Shown here one piece after another: positions 55,938 through 64,000 of a stretch of 64,000 bases of DNA. Under the pieces are notes generated by a model. It made no database searches. It was not told the origin of the DNA and was given only the letters and a program-made list of their open reading frames with translations. Each line of letters starts with the position of its first letter. Positions within the stretch are counted from its first letter, which is position 1. Source of the DNA: Deltaproteobacteria bacterium (GTDB lineage Bacteria > JADJOY01); contig JADJOY010000014.1 in the NCBI GenBank assembly GCA_016713535.1, positions 1-64,000 of the forward strand, written 5' to 3'. A program made the translations under genes and the position numbers.

Positions 55938-56450
55938 TCAGTTCAGCGCTTTTCCCAAACACACGCTGGTGTCCGGCGAGCTCAGGTACTCGCCGTAGAG
56001 TGGGATCCGCTCGAATCCACAGCGCTCGTAGAGCGCGATCGCGGCGTGCTGGCGGATGCCGGTCTCGAGGACCAGCCGTCGCGCGCCCCGGGCGCGGGCC
56101 TCGGCTTCGAGCGCCACCACGAGCTGCCGGCCAAGCCCGCGTCCGCGCTGATCCGGCGCCACGTACATGCGCTTGAGCTCGCCGGTCTCGTCGTCGATCA
56201 GCCGCAGCGCGCCGCACCCGACCGCCGCACCCGCGCGGCGCACGACGAGGAAAGCCCCGCGTGCGCCGAGCACCTGCTCCGGGTCGAGCTGGAAGTGGTT
56301 GGCGCCGGGCTCCGGGTACATCGCGGCGAGCTCGGTGTCGAGCGCCTCGATGAGCGCCAGGCTCGCCGGCGCGGTCAGCTCGGCGCGGGTGACGGTGACG
56401 TCGCCGGCGGAGCGCATCACGAGCGCGTCGTCCGGAGGGGTTCGGTTCAC
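55938..56450 (-). CDS. GNAT-family N-acetyltransferase
   Basis: 170 aa. The acetyl-CoA-binding motif A is clear: [41 protein letters not shown], followed by YERCGFERIPLYGEY. Substrate unknown. Start ATG 56450, last in a same-strand group with the DUF4034 gene (10-base gap). Confidence 0.87.
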   Translation of the reverse strand: MNRTPPDDALVMRSAGDVTVTRAELTAPASLALIEALDTELAAMYPEPGANHFQLDPEQVLGARGAFLVVRRAGAAVGCGALRLIDDETGELKRMYVAPDQRGRGLGRQLVVALEAEARARGARRLVLETGIRQHAAIALYERCGFERIPLYGEYLSSPDTSVCLGKALN

Positions 56451-56460
56451 GGGTGTCGGG

Positions 56461-57495
56461 TCAGGCGCCGCGAGCGAGGCTTCGGCACTTCGTGAACTGG
56501 TCGGCGTCCTGCCAGACGTCCGAATACCATCCGTCGCCCACTCCGCGGAGCCGCTCGGCGGTCGTCGCGCGGTCGCCGGCCACGCACGCGTACCGTGCGA
56601 ACGCCTGTCGATTTCGCGCCGAGGACGGCGTACGGCTCACCAGATCGCGGAAGCCGTCGCGAAGCGGAGGCCACTCGAACGTGCCGTCGGAGAGCCGGTC
56701 CTGGCCCTCGAACTGGAGCGCCGACCAGACCACGCGCGCGTAGAGCGACTTGCCCTCGGTCGCCGCACCCGCCGTTCGTGCTCGCTCCGCCAGCTCGCGG
56801 AGCGCGGCGAAGCTGCCACCCCAGCGCGGCTGCAGCGCCTCGACCCGCGCCCAGTAGAGGGCGTGGTAGCTCGGGTCGAGCGCGAGCCCTGCTTCGAAGA
56901 TCCGCGTGGCTTCGTCGCGCGTCGCGGAGCCGTCGGCTCGCAACACCTGGAGCATCGCGTGGTACCAGCCCGGGCACTTCTTCGCGGCGGGCGGCGCATC
57001 CTCGAGGATCTGGCGCGCCTGCTTCACGCGGGCTCGGAACGGCGCCCAGTTCTCCTCCGGCACCTGCGCCGCGAACTTGCCGCCGCGCGCATGGAAAGCC
57101 GTACCGAGCACGAACTCGCCGAGAGCGATGTGAGCGATCGGCGAGTCGGGGAGCTCGGTCCTCCACCGGTCGAGGTTGGCGCGCAGCACGGCTGCGTCCG
57201 AGTCGTCGCGGCTGCGCCCCGCATCCCGGAACACCCAGTAGAAGGTGGCGAGCTTCCAGGTCCCGTCGTCGAAGCGCTCCTTGCCGTCGCGAGCGCGCTG
57301 CCCCATCCCGTCGAGCTCGGCCATGCGCCCGTCGAAGAAGGCGCTGCGGGTGACCTTCGTGTACGAGTCGCGCTCCGTCGTGCCGTCCAGGTCGCGAAGA
57401 GCTGGCGCCGCATTCGCGGGCGCCGCGGCGCCGAGCGCCAGCGCGAGCACCGCAGCGAGCGTCGCCCCGGCACCGTGATCCCTCGCTCGAGCCAT
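56461..57495 (-). CDS. Exported DUF4034-like protein
   Basis: 344 aa from ATG 57495. Signal peptide (GATLAAVLALALGAAAPANA), then helical repeats: TWKLATFYWVFRDAGRSRDD, SPIAHIALGEFVLGTAFHARGG, PSYHALYWARVEALQPRWGG, SSARNRQAFARYACVAGDR. The pattern matches DUF4034, TPR/SEL1-like proteins of unknown role. Several Cys occur. Downstream of the XRE regulator (92-base gap) on the same strand. Confidence 0.72.
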   Translation of the reverse strand: MARARDHGAGATLAAVLALALGAAAPANAAPALRDLDGTTERDSYTKVTRSAFFDGRMAELDGMGQRARDGKERFDDGTWKLATFYWVFRDAGRSRDDSDAAVLRANLDRWRTELPDSPIAHIALGEFVLGTAFHARGGKFAAQVPEENWAPFRARVKQARQILEDAPPAAKKCPGWYHAMLQVLRADGSATRDEATRIFEAGLALDPSYHALYWARVEALQPRWGGSFAALRELAERARTAGAATEGKSLYARVVWSALQFEGQDRLSDGTFEWPPLRDGFRDLVSRTPSSARNRQAFARYACVAGDRATTAERLRGVGDGWYSDVWQDADQFTKCRSLARGA

Positions 57496-57587
57496 GACGT
57501 CTCCTCCCATGGGCAACGATGCGGCTCGCACCCTCCCGGGTCAATCCCCGGGGATCGCCTCGGAGGTCCGCCGAGGGAGGGGGCGGC

Positions 57588-58328
57588 TCAGTGCTTGCGC
57601 GGCGGAGGTGGGGGCACGACCTCGCACGCGACCGGCACGTCCTGCGGCGCGACGCCGTCGGTGACGGTGAGCGGGAAGGCCCAGAGCTGGCGGCCGTCCG
57701 TGGGGTGCAGGTCCAGGGCGTAGTCGCCGGGAGCGAGGCCGCCGGGGACGTCGAACGTGCCGCCTGGACCGACGTCGACCGGCTTCCCCACCAGGGTGGC
57801 GGTGCGGCCATCGATCGGCGCGGTCGCGGTACCGGCGTGGCCCCGGACTCCCACGACCGCGGTCCAGCCGCGCGCGCGGGCGAGGCGATACACGAACGCA
57901 CGCCCAGCGACCGGCTTGCCGCTCTCGTCGACCACGCGTCCGTGGGCCCGCACCGGCGCGCCGGCGCCTTCGCCGCCGACGATCTCGTTCAGCGCTGCGA
58001 GCTCGTCGGGGGTGAGGTCGCGTTTGCGGATCCGCTGCGCGAACGTGAGCGCGAGGTCGGTCTGCTCCGGGCTCGACTTGGCGAGGTCGATCTCGAGCGG
58101 CCGGGTGAGCGCGGCGGCGCGCTGCAGCTCGGCGACGGTCACGCCGGGGAGCGCCTTCGCGAGCGCTGGCCAGTGCTCGGGTCCGAGCGGCGCGCGCGCA
58201 CCACGCTCGACCTGGCTCAGGTACGAGTGGCTGACGCCGAGGAGCCGACCGAGCTCGCTCTGGCTGTAACGCGCGGCCTTGCGCTGGGCGTGGAGGTACT
58301 TGCCGAAGGCGGACGTCGTCGCGGGCAT
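57588..58328 (-). CDS. XRE-type regulator fused to a carboxypeptidase-regulatory-like domain
   Basis: 246 aa. Residues 8-70: a HTH of the Cro/CI (XRE) type (KYLHAQRKAARYSQSELGRLLGVSHSYLSQVERG). Residues 125-235: a beta-sandwich of CarboxypepD_reg/Ig type (APVRAHGRVVDESGKPVAGRAFVYRLA, GTFDVPGGLAPGDYALDLHPTDGRQLW), a fold normally found outside the cytoplasm. No signal peptide, so a cytoplasmic ligand-sensing role is possible. AT-rich upstream region with direct repeats that could be its own operator. Confidence 0.78.
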   Translation of the reverse strand: MPATTSAFGKYLHAQRKAARYSQSELGRLLGVSHSYLSQVERGARAPLGPEHWPALAKALPGVTVAELQRAAALTRPLEIDLAKSSPEQTDLALTFAQRIRKRDLTPDELAALNEIVGGEGAGAPVRAHGRVVDESGKPVAGRAFVYRLARARGWTAVVGVRGHAGTATAPIDGRTATLVGKPVDVGPGGTFDVPGGLAPGDYALDLHPTDGRQLWAFPLTVTDGVAPQDVPVACEVVPPPPPRKH

Positions 58329-58381
58329 CGGGCTCCTCTCGGTTGAAACAGCCAGCTTTCAGGATCCCATACCACATGCCA

Positions 58382-58420
58382 TTGAAAAGCAATACAAATC
58401 GCCCTTGAAAAGCGGTACAA
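58382..58420. promoter_or_regulatory. Direct repeats upstream of the XRE regulator
   Basis: TTGAAAAGCAATACAA (58382-58397) and TTGAAAAGCGGTACAA (58405-58420) are 23 bp apart and differ only in the two central bases. The surroundings are AT-rich for this genome. On the minus strand TTGTAT, 17 bases, then TGGTAT could be a promoter overlapping the first repeat. A further TTGCAA-CAAGC-TTGCAA lies at 58438-58454. Likely binding sites, perhaps autoregulatory. Confidence 0.45.
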
Positions 58421-58580
58421 GGCGCATGCAGATCTAGTTGCAACAAGCTTGCAAGGAGCGAAGAATCTGCCCTGAAAAAGGCCGAATTTCACGCTCGAGA
58501 CCCGGTATATTCGGGCTCGAATGGCTCGGAGCCCCATGCGGCGGCGCCCGGAGCGCCGGTGACGCTCGACGCGCGTCGGC

Positions 58581-59663
58581 TCAGGACGCCGCGGCGGGAC
58601 CGCTCACGCCCGGGAGCGACAGCACGAACTCGCCGCCGAACGCCATCGACGGGGTCACCGCGCCTGGTTTCACCTCGCCTGCGAGGACCCGCTCGGCGCA
58701 CCGGACCGCCGCCACGGCGGTGAGCGTGTAGGCCTCGGGCGTGCGGATCGTGAGTGCCTGCTTCTTGCCCTCGGCGTTTCGCACCTCGCCCCAAAGGATC
58801 ACCGCCGAGCTCGCGCGCTCGCTCTCGCTCCGCCCCTTCACGCGGCGGTTGGCCTGACCCTTGAGGAAGCGCTGGATCGCCGCGACGCCCGTCAGCCCGG
58901 CGAGCGGCGCCGAGGCGCGGAACTGCCAGATCATCGCCGGGGGTAGGCCGATGAAGACCTCCACGTTGCCGATCCCGGTCGAATGGTAGGCGGTCGAGAC
59001 GTCGCCCCACGGGATCGACACCGCCTGCTCGCGCGGACCCTCGAACGGCACGAGGATCACCTTGTGCGCGGCGCGCACCTTGGTGAGCTTGCCGTCTTTC
59101 CGCACCAGGCCACCTCTCGGAAGCCCCTCGATCATGGTCTTGGTCGTCCCCGGGCTCCACTTCCCGTGCAGCGACTTGAACGCGAGTCTGAGCCGCGTCG
59201 CGTCCGGCATGCGCGCCTTGAGCAGCGCCGCGAGGCAGTCGCTCGGGACCACGTCGAAGCCGACGCCCGGCATCGCCACGACGCCGGCATCGGCGTAGCG
59301 TGCGCTCTCACCGTGGACGAGCTCGAACACGTCGGTCTCGCCGGTGATGTCGAGGTAGTGGGTGCCCGAGCGGGTGCAGCCCTCGAGCATCGGCTTGGCG
59401 GTGGCCGAGAACGGACCCGCGCAGTTGATGACGAGGTCGATGTCCTTCAGGTGTGTCGCGAGCGAGTCGCCGTGGGCGAGTTCGAAGACGCGGCTCTCGA
59501 GGGCGAACCGCCGCCCCACCGCGGTGACGGCCTCGCGGTTGCGGCCCGCGACGATGGGGGTGTGGCCGCGTTTGCGAGCCTCCTCCGCGATCAACTCGCC
59601 GGTGTAGCCGTTGGCTCCATAGATCAGCCAGCGGGTGCGGCTCGCGTCGTTCCCGTTCATCAT
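58581..59663 (-). CDS. Saccharopine dehydrogenase-like reductase
   Basis: 360 aa. Rossmann motif RWLIYGANGYTGELIAEEA, then IVAGRNREAV, LVINCAGPFSATAKPMLEGC, HYLDITGETDVFE and PGVGFDVVPSDCLAALL, the signature of the trans-acting enoyl-reductase / saccharopine dehydrogenase group. Not the lysine pathway enzyme itself; relatives reduce lipid or polyketide intermediates. Start at ATG 59663, directly before the Rossmann strand. Confidence 0.85.
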   Translation of the reverse strand: MMNGNDASRTRWLIYGANGYTGELIAEEARKRGHTPIVAGRNREAVTAVGRRFALESRVFELAHGDSLATHLKDIDLVINCAGPFSATAKPMLEGCTRSGTHYLDITGETDVFELVHGESARYADAGVVAMPGVGFDVVPSDCLAALLKARMPDATRLRLAFKSLHGKWSPGTTKTMIEGLPRGGLVRKDGKLTKVRAAHKVILVPFEGPREQAVSIPWGDVSTAYHSTGIGNVEVFIGLPPAMIWQFRASAPLAGLTGVAAIQRFLKGQANRRVKGRSESERASSAVILWGEVRNAEGKKQALTIRTPEAYTLTAVAAVRCAERVLAGEVKPGAVTPSMAFGGEFVLSLPGVSGPAAAS

Positions 59664-60041
59664 GGCGGTCCTCGGGCGAGCGTTGCGCGTGCGGGCGCGA
59701 CGCGTCGGCGCGGCTAGTCTGGCCGGTCGCCGCGAGATCCCAAACAACGACGCGAGCGCCGTCTAGGTCGGCGGTGACAGGACGCTCTTGGCGGGGCGCA
59801 GTACGGAACGTGCCGGAGCGGGCGACCGCTCCGCCGGTCGCGGCGCGGCTGTGGAGAAACCGAGCGAGAGCGAAGCGCCGCGGGGGGACGGAGCCCCCCG
59901 CGCTACGAAGACCATCGTAGCGACGGGGGTTCCATCCCCCGTCGCCGGGCCGACGCGGCTTCCGTGAGCGACCCAGATGGAAAGATTCAGAGGCTCGGCG
60001 CGCTGCTTCCGACTCGGAGATCCGAGTCCGAACCAGCGCGC
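59664..60041. repeat. 378-base intergenic region with a compound hairpin element
   Basis: No gene. 59881-59900 has CGGGGGG-ACGGAG-CCCCCCG; then CGCTACGA-AGACCA-TCGTAGCG (59901-59922); then GCGACGGGGG-TTCCAT-CCCCCGTCGC (59920-59945). Same layout and identical last loop as at 55829-55897. Upstream part should carry the promoter of the reductase gene. Confidence 0.7.
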
Positions 60042-61565
60042 TCAGCTCGCGATCTCGTCGATGAGCGCCTTGAGCGGATCGGGGAGCGGCGCCGCGCCGG
60101 TGAGCGCGGCGCTGGTGACCGAGAAGCCCGAATCGACGAGCTTCCACGACGCGTGCACCGACTCGCCGTAGCGCTGTTCGAGCGCCACCACGAGCGCGCG
60201 CGCGTCGGTGGAGGCGAGCTCGAGCGTGGTCCCCTGGCTCTGCCACGCGAACCAGAACTGCTGGCCGAGGGTGAACGCGCGCCCGGTCTTGGCGGTGAGC
60301 GCCGCCAGCCAGCGGCGCTCCTCCTGGCGCACCAGCCGGCTCGGTGGCAGCCGCGCCGCCACCAGGTAACGCAGGTCCTCGGGCTCGTCCTCGACGAAGG
60401 TGCTGGGCAGCCCGTCGATGACCGACAGCGGCGCGAGCGCGCCGGCTTCCGACTCGGGGAACGGCTCGCCGCCCGGGCGGTGCGCGACCAACCGGGTCGC
60501 GCCGTCCGCGGCCGCGCCAGTCGCCTCGAGCGCGCGTGGCCGCACGCGCGTGGCCGGGCTCTCGTCGGGAGCGGTCGGCGCGTTGCGCGGCGCGCTCACC
60601 CGGGTGGCGCCCGCGGCCGGCACCGCCAGCGGGGGAGGTGCTCCCTCGTGCGCGGCCGGCGGCTTCCCTGGCACGCGCGGTGCCGGGATCCGCGTCGACG
60701 GCGACCCGCTCGACGGCGCCACCACCGACGCCGCGATCACCGCCTTGCGCAGCCGATCCACGAACTCCGCCGCGGTCCGAGGGCGCTTCTCGGGCTGCAC
60801 CGCGAGCGCCGCGAGCACCAGGTCCTGCACGACTCGCGGGACCGCCGGCAGCCCGCCCGGTGCGCGTGGCGGATCGGGAGCGGTGCGCAGCCGCTCGACC
60901 ACCGCGCTCACGTCGTTGCCCTTGGTGAGCGTGGTGCCGGCGAGCATCTCCCACAGGATCAGCCCCGCCGCGTACAGGTCGGAGCGCTCGTCGAGCTCGC
61001 CACCCAGGAGCTGCTCGGGCGACATGTAGGCCGGCGTGCCGATGATGCCGCCGGTGAGCGTGAGGCGCTTGGTCGAGTCCTTGGGATCCTTGGCGATCCC
61101 GAAGTCGATGATCTTCGCGTATTCGGGCTGGCCCTTGGCGAGCACGATGTTGGCCGGCTTCAGGTCGCGGTGCAGGACGCCCTCGGCGTGCATCGCGCCG
61201 AGCCCGCCCAGCACTCCCGCCATCCAGTCGCACGCCGTCGACCATGGCACCCCGCTCAGGTGCGAGAGCCGCCGATCGAGCGGCTCGCCCTCCACGAAGT
61301 CCATGACGATGCACGGGTAGCCGCTCTCGAGGAAGCCATAGTCGAGGACCGACACCACGTTGGGGTGGCGGACCTTGCCCATCAGCTCGGCCTCGCGCTG
61401 GAAGCGCTCCTTCAGCCCCGCGTCCTGCGCGTCGAGGAGCAGCTTGATCGCGACCGCGAACCCCAGGCGATCGTGGCGCCCGACGTACACGGCGCCCATG
61501 CCCCCGGCGCCGAGGGTGCGCTCGACCACGTAGCGGTCGAGGACGCGCTGGCCGCGTTCAAGCAC
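60042..61565 (-). CDS. Eukaryote-like Ser/Thr protein kinase
   Basis: 507 aa. N-terminal kinase domain: LGAGGMGAVYVG (P-loop), VAIKLLLDA (Lys), VLHRDLKPANIVLA (catalytic loop), IDFGIAKD (DFG) and GTPAYMSPEQLLGG (activation segment). After residue 280 a Pro/Ala-rich linker of about 100 residues and an unrecognised C-terminal domain (LVRQEERRWLAALTAKTGRAFTLGQQFW). No membrane helix. Overlaps the upstream gene by eight bases, so likely one operon with the HD-like and HEAT-like genes. Confidence 0.93.
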   Translation of the reverse strand: MLERGQRVLDRYVVERTLGAGGMGAVYVGRHDRLGFAVAIKLLLDAQDAGLKERFQREAELMGKVRHPNVVSVLDYGFLESGYPCIVMDFVEGEPLDRRLSHLSGVPWSTACDWMAGVLGGLGAMHAEGVLHRDLKPANIVLAKGQPEYAKIIDFGIAKDPKDSTKRLTLTGGIIGTPAYMSPEQLLGGELDERSDLYAAGLILWEMLAGTTLTKGNDVSAVVERLRTAPDPPRAPGGLPAVPRVVQDLVLAALAVQPEKRPRTAAEFVDRLRKAVIAASVVAPSSGSPSTRIPAPRVPGKPPAAHEGAPPPLAVPAAGATRVSAPRNAPTAPDESPATRVRPRALEATGAAADGATRLVAHRPGGEPFPESEAGALAPLSVIDGLPSTFVEDEPEDLRYLVAARLPPSRLVRQEERRWLAALTAKTGRAFTLGQQFWFAWQSQGTTLELASTDARALVVALEQRYGESVHASWKLVDSGFSVTSAALTGAAPLPDPLKALIDEIAS

Positions 61566-62844
61566 CGAAGCGCGTTCCCGTCCGCGTGGCGCGCGGCGCC
61601 GGCGGACGGAGCGCGACCGGACGATCCGGCATCACGAGCTGTGTCCCGACCAGCACCTTGGGGCGCAGCGGGTCGCCGCCGTGCTCGATCACGATCCCGG
61701 CGTGGCCGTCGGCGAGCGTGACGTGCGCGCCGAGCGGGATCTCGCCCGACGCGTAGACCAGCGTGCGCACCGAGCGCTCGTCGAAGCCGTCGCCCATCTT
61801 GGCGGCGGCCTGCGCGAGCAGGTCGGCGTAGGTGAGGGCGAAGTCGACGTTGCCGGGGATCCGGCCCTTCTCGAGGTCGTAGACCAGGTGGATCAGCGCG
61901 GGGAGGCCTTCCCACTCGCGCGGGTCGCGGGCGGTGTGGGCGATCTCGTGGAGCAGCGCGCACACCTTGAGGCGGTGTGGGGCGACTCGGCTGCCCTTGC
62001 CGGCGGACGCGTTCGCCTTGCCGCCGCTCGGCGCCGGCATCATCCGCAGCAGCGCGGCCGCGGCGCCCTTCACGGTGGCGACACCGCCGACCGGCGCGAG
62101 CCCGTGGCAGGTGAGCCCGAGGAGCGCGTGGGCTGCGGCGCGCGCCGCCTGCTTCTGCACCCCGAGCGCCACGGTGGCGCTCAGCAGCCGGTACGTGGCG
62201 CTCACCGCGCGGCGCGCCGGCGACCACTCGCCGGGCGCGACCTCCAGGGCACGTGCGAGCCCGTCAGCACTGCGCTCGACCGCATTCTCGAGACGCCGCA
62301 CGACCGCCATGCCGTGGCTCCAGTTCCACGGCTCGCGGTTGCGTGCGACGAGCTCCTCGGTGCGCGCGATGGCGAGCGCCAGATGCGTGGCGCAGAACAC
62401 CTCCGGGTCGACGTCCTCGGCGTCACGGCCCCAGCGCGCAGCCGGAAGGTCGCGCCACGAAACCCCCGCGATCTTCGCGCTCCCCGGCGCCGCGATGCCC
62501 TTGGCACCGGCCGCGAGCAGATCGCCGAGGCGGATCACGTCGACCACCTTGGGAGTCCCGTCGATCACCAGCTCGGTGGCGCCCATCCCCACCGCCGCGG
62601 CGCTCAGCTCGAGGACCTTCGGGTACTCGTCGAGGTCGAGCGGCACCAGCGTCCGGTCGCGGAAGACCGCGCGGCCCACGAAGTGGAGCTCGATCGGCGG
62701 CGAGGCCTTCTTGAGGCTCTCGGCGAGGAGGTTGGCGCCTTTCGCCGTGAGCGGGTGATCGACTCCGTGGGTGCCGATCGTCTTCATCAGCAGGAAGAGA
62801 TCGATCAAGAGGCCGCGGGTGCCTTGCGGGTCGTGGGCCGGCAT
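61558..62844 (-). CDS. Degenerate HD/HD-GYP-like domain protein
   Basis: 428 aa. N-terminal 150 residues unrecognised (LLIDLFLLMKTIGTHGVDHPLTAKG ... LVIDGTPKVVDVIRLGDLLAAG). The C-terminal half has the layout of an HD-GYP phosphodiesterase (KVCALLHEIAHTARDP in place of LLHDIGK, then GLPALIHLVYDLEKGRIPGNVDFALTYADLLAQAA and DERSVRTLVYASG), but the HD and GYP residues are not kept, so it may be a sensor or binding protein. Overlaps the kinase gene, suggesting they act together. Confidence 0.6.
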   Translation of the reverse strand: MPAHDPQGTRGLLIDLFLLMKTIGTHGVDHPLTAKGANLLAESLKKASPPIELHFVGRAVFRDRTLVPLDLDEYPKVLELSAAAVGMGATELVIDGTPKVVDVIRLGDLLAAGAKGIAAPGSAKIAGVSWRDLPAARWGRDAEDVDPEVFCATHLALAIARTEELVARNREPWNWSHGMAVVRRLENAVERSADGLARALEVAPGEWSPARRAVSATYRLLSATVALGVQKQAARAAAHALLGLTCHGLAPVGGVATVKGAAAALLRMMPAPSGGKANASAGKGSRVAPHRLKVCALLHEIAHTARDPREWEGLPALIHLVYDLEKGRIPGNVDFALTYADLLAQAAAKMGDGFDERSVRTLVYASGEIPLGAHVTLADGHAGIVIEHGGDPLRPKVLVGTQLVMPDRPVALRPPAPRATRTGTRFGA

Positions 62845-62856
62845 CGCGCCTCGCCC

Positions 62857-64000
62857 TCACTTTCCGTTCGCCGCGTCGGGTGACGCGGGCTTGGGCCGCT
62901 GGTTGGGCGACTTCGGCTTGCCGGCCGGCTTGGCGGGCGTCGCCGGGGTCGCGCCGGGCTTGTCGGCGGGCTTGGCCGAGGCGGGCGGCGTGGGCGCCGG
63001 CGTCGCTCCCGGCTTTCTGCCTTCGGGCTTGGCGCTCTCCGCGGGCGTCGCCGGCGTGGCGGGCGCCGAGCCGGTGATCCGACCCACGAGCCCGGCGAAG
63101 TCGAGCCCTTCCTTCTTCATGTACGCGAAGGCGCCCCCGGCCACGACCACCACCAGTACCACCAGCGCGATCGCGACGTAGCGCGCGACCCCGCCGCCGC
63201 TGCTGCCGCCGCCGCGCACCGTGTCGAGCCATTGCTTGATCTGCGCCGGCTCGGACGCGTCCGAGACGCTGCGGGCGATGGCCTTGTCGAAGAGCGCGGG
63301 CTCGCCGCGCAGCGCCTGGTACGCGACCAGCCGCGCCGGCGGATCGGCCTTCTTGTTCTTGGCGAGCGGCAGCACCAGCTCGGCGCCGTGGCCGCCGGCC
63401 ACCAGCGCCTTGAGCAAGGGCTCGAGGGTCTGCTTGCGCCAGCCGCCGCCGTCGCGGGCGAGCGCGATCTCGCCCAAGAGCTTCACGGTGGCGGCGTCGC
63501 CGCCCTTGAGCAGCGCGTCCACCACCGGCTCCGCGGCGCCGTGCTCGGCCTTCTCGAGGAAGGTCTTGACCTCGCCGATGAGCGGTACCAGCGCCGCCGC
63601 CGGCATCGCGGCCAGCAGCGCACCCGCGGTCTTGGCGTTGCGCAACAGGTCGCGGGCGATCGCGGGGTTGGGGTCGCACTTGGGCAGCACCTGCACCAGG
63701 CCGCGCTGCATCGGCGCGCCGAGCTTGCCGAGGTCGACGTGCTTCCACAGGTTCTTGAGGCCGACCTTCTTCACCAGCGCGATCGCCGCGTCGAGCGCGG
63801 CGCGGTCGTTGCCGGCGCGCTCCATGAAGCCGTGCACGAAGCCCTGCGAGATCCGCGAGCGGTCGCCGGAGAGCAGCCGCTCCACCTCGGTCGAGCCGAC
63901 CTCGTTGAGCCGGACGCTCGCGGCGATGGTCTCGCCGATCGGCTCGCGTTCGATGGCGGCGGCGAGCGCCACCGCGAACGGGTCCTTGCGCTGCGCCAGC
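62857..64000 (-). CDS. HEAT-like repeat protein with a membrane helix and Ala/Pro/Lys-rich tail (5' end outside window)
   Basis: The frame is open through the right edge, so the N-terminus is missing. The visible part has helical repeats (LGAPMQRGLVQVLPKCDPNPAIARDLLRNAKTAGALLAAMP, EPVVDALLKGGDAATVKLLGEIALARDGG), one membrane segment (VAIALVVLVVVVAGGAFAYM) and a tail of about 75 residues rich in Pro, Ala and Lys. Probably a scaffold that bridges the membrane. Twelve bases before the HD-like gene. Confidence 0.65.
   Translation of the reverse strand, partial: LAQRKDPFAVALAAAIEREPIGETIAASVRLNEVGSTEVERLLSGDRSRISQGFVHGFMERAGNDRAALDAAIALVKKVGLKNLWKHVDLGKLGAPMQRGLVQVLPKCDPNPAIARDLLRNAKTAGALLAAMPAAALVPLIGEVKTFLEKAEHGAAEPVVDALLKGGDAATVKLLGEIALARDGGGWRKQTLEPLLKALVAGGHGAELVLPLAKNKKADPPARLVAYQALRGEPALFDKAIARSVSDASEPAQIKQWLDTVRGGGSSGGGVARYVAIALVVLVVVVAGGAFAYMKKEGLDFAGLVGRITGSAPATPATPAESAKPEGRKPGATPAPTPPASAKPADKPGATPATPAKPAGKPKSPNQRPKPASPDAANGK

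Overview
The window is high-GC bacterial DNA (about two thirds GC on lines I sampled, visibly higher after about 30 kb) from a Gram-negative organism: there is a DcaP-type porin, a second outer-membrane barrel ending in Phe, lipoproteins and several exported enzymes. Three exported proteins end in a Gly-Cys-(x)-Val / hydrophobic helix / Arg tail resembling the MYXO-CTERM type of sorting signal, and there is a eukaryote-like Ser/Thr kinase beside a degenerate HD-domain protein. Together these suggest a deltaproteobacterial-type lineage (Myxococcota, Binatota or similar). That placement is an inference; no rRNA or ribosomal marker is present.

Layout. 1-12.3 kb: a divergent fermentation/energy locus. 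Leftward run dcaP-like porin, L-lactate dehydrogenase and class I PPK2. Rightward run [4Fe-4S] L-serine dehydratase (with a twin-arginine leader), an MFS transporter, phosphate acyltransferase, acetate kinase, pyruvate formate-lyase and its activating enzyme. Read as a pathway this is serine -> pyruvate -> acetyl-CoA + formate -> acetyl-P -> acetate + ATP, with lactate as the alternative sink. 12.4-31 kb: exported and envelope proteins (outer-membrane barrel, an unknown secreted protein, CehA/McbA-type PHP hydrolase, DUF4091 protein, SGNH hydrolase, arylsulfotransferase-type lipoprotein), an RhlG-like SDR, an alpha/beta hydrolase, and two paralogous glycosidase-like proteins that flank a hybrid histidine kinase with a FixL-like PAS domain. 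31.4-37.6 kb: glcDEF glycolate oxidase and a TPR / hydrolase / degenerate trypsin-like operon. 38-39 kb: a lower-GC patch with a broken methyltransferase and a small membrane ORF. 39.4-51.5 kb: acetyl-CoA synthetase with a histone-like tail, an inactive-looking rhomboid, HemW, GltB, GltD and an RlmI-like methyltransferase. 51.9-64 kb: small enzymes, an XRE regulator fused to a carboxypeptidase-regulatory-like domain, a saccharopine-dehydrogenase-like reductase, and a Ser/Thr kinase / HD-like / HEAT-like trio running off the right edge.

Two features cut across the map. First, a family of intergenic hairpins occurs from 37.6 kb onward. Arms differ between copies but stay complementary, and the loops keep an N-TYC-N'-T pattern; two copies lie in frame inside hemW. 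Second, at least ten otherwise well-conserved genes in the first 38 kb carry single-base frameshifts, several in or beside G or A runs, while I found none in 39-64 kb. Most of these are probably sequencing or assembly errors. I annotate the affected genes as whole genes with a noted frameshift.
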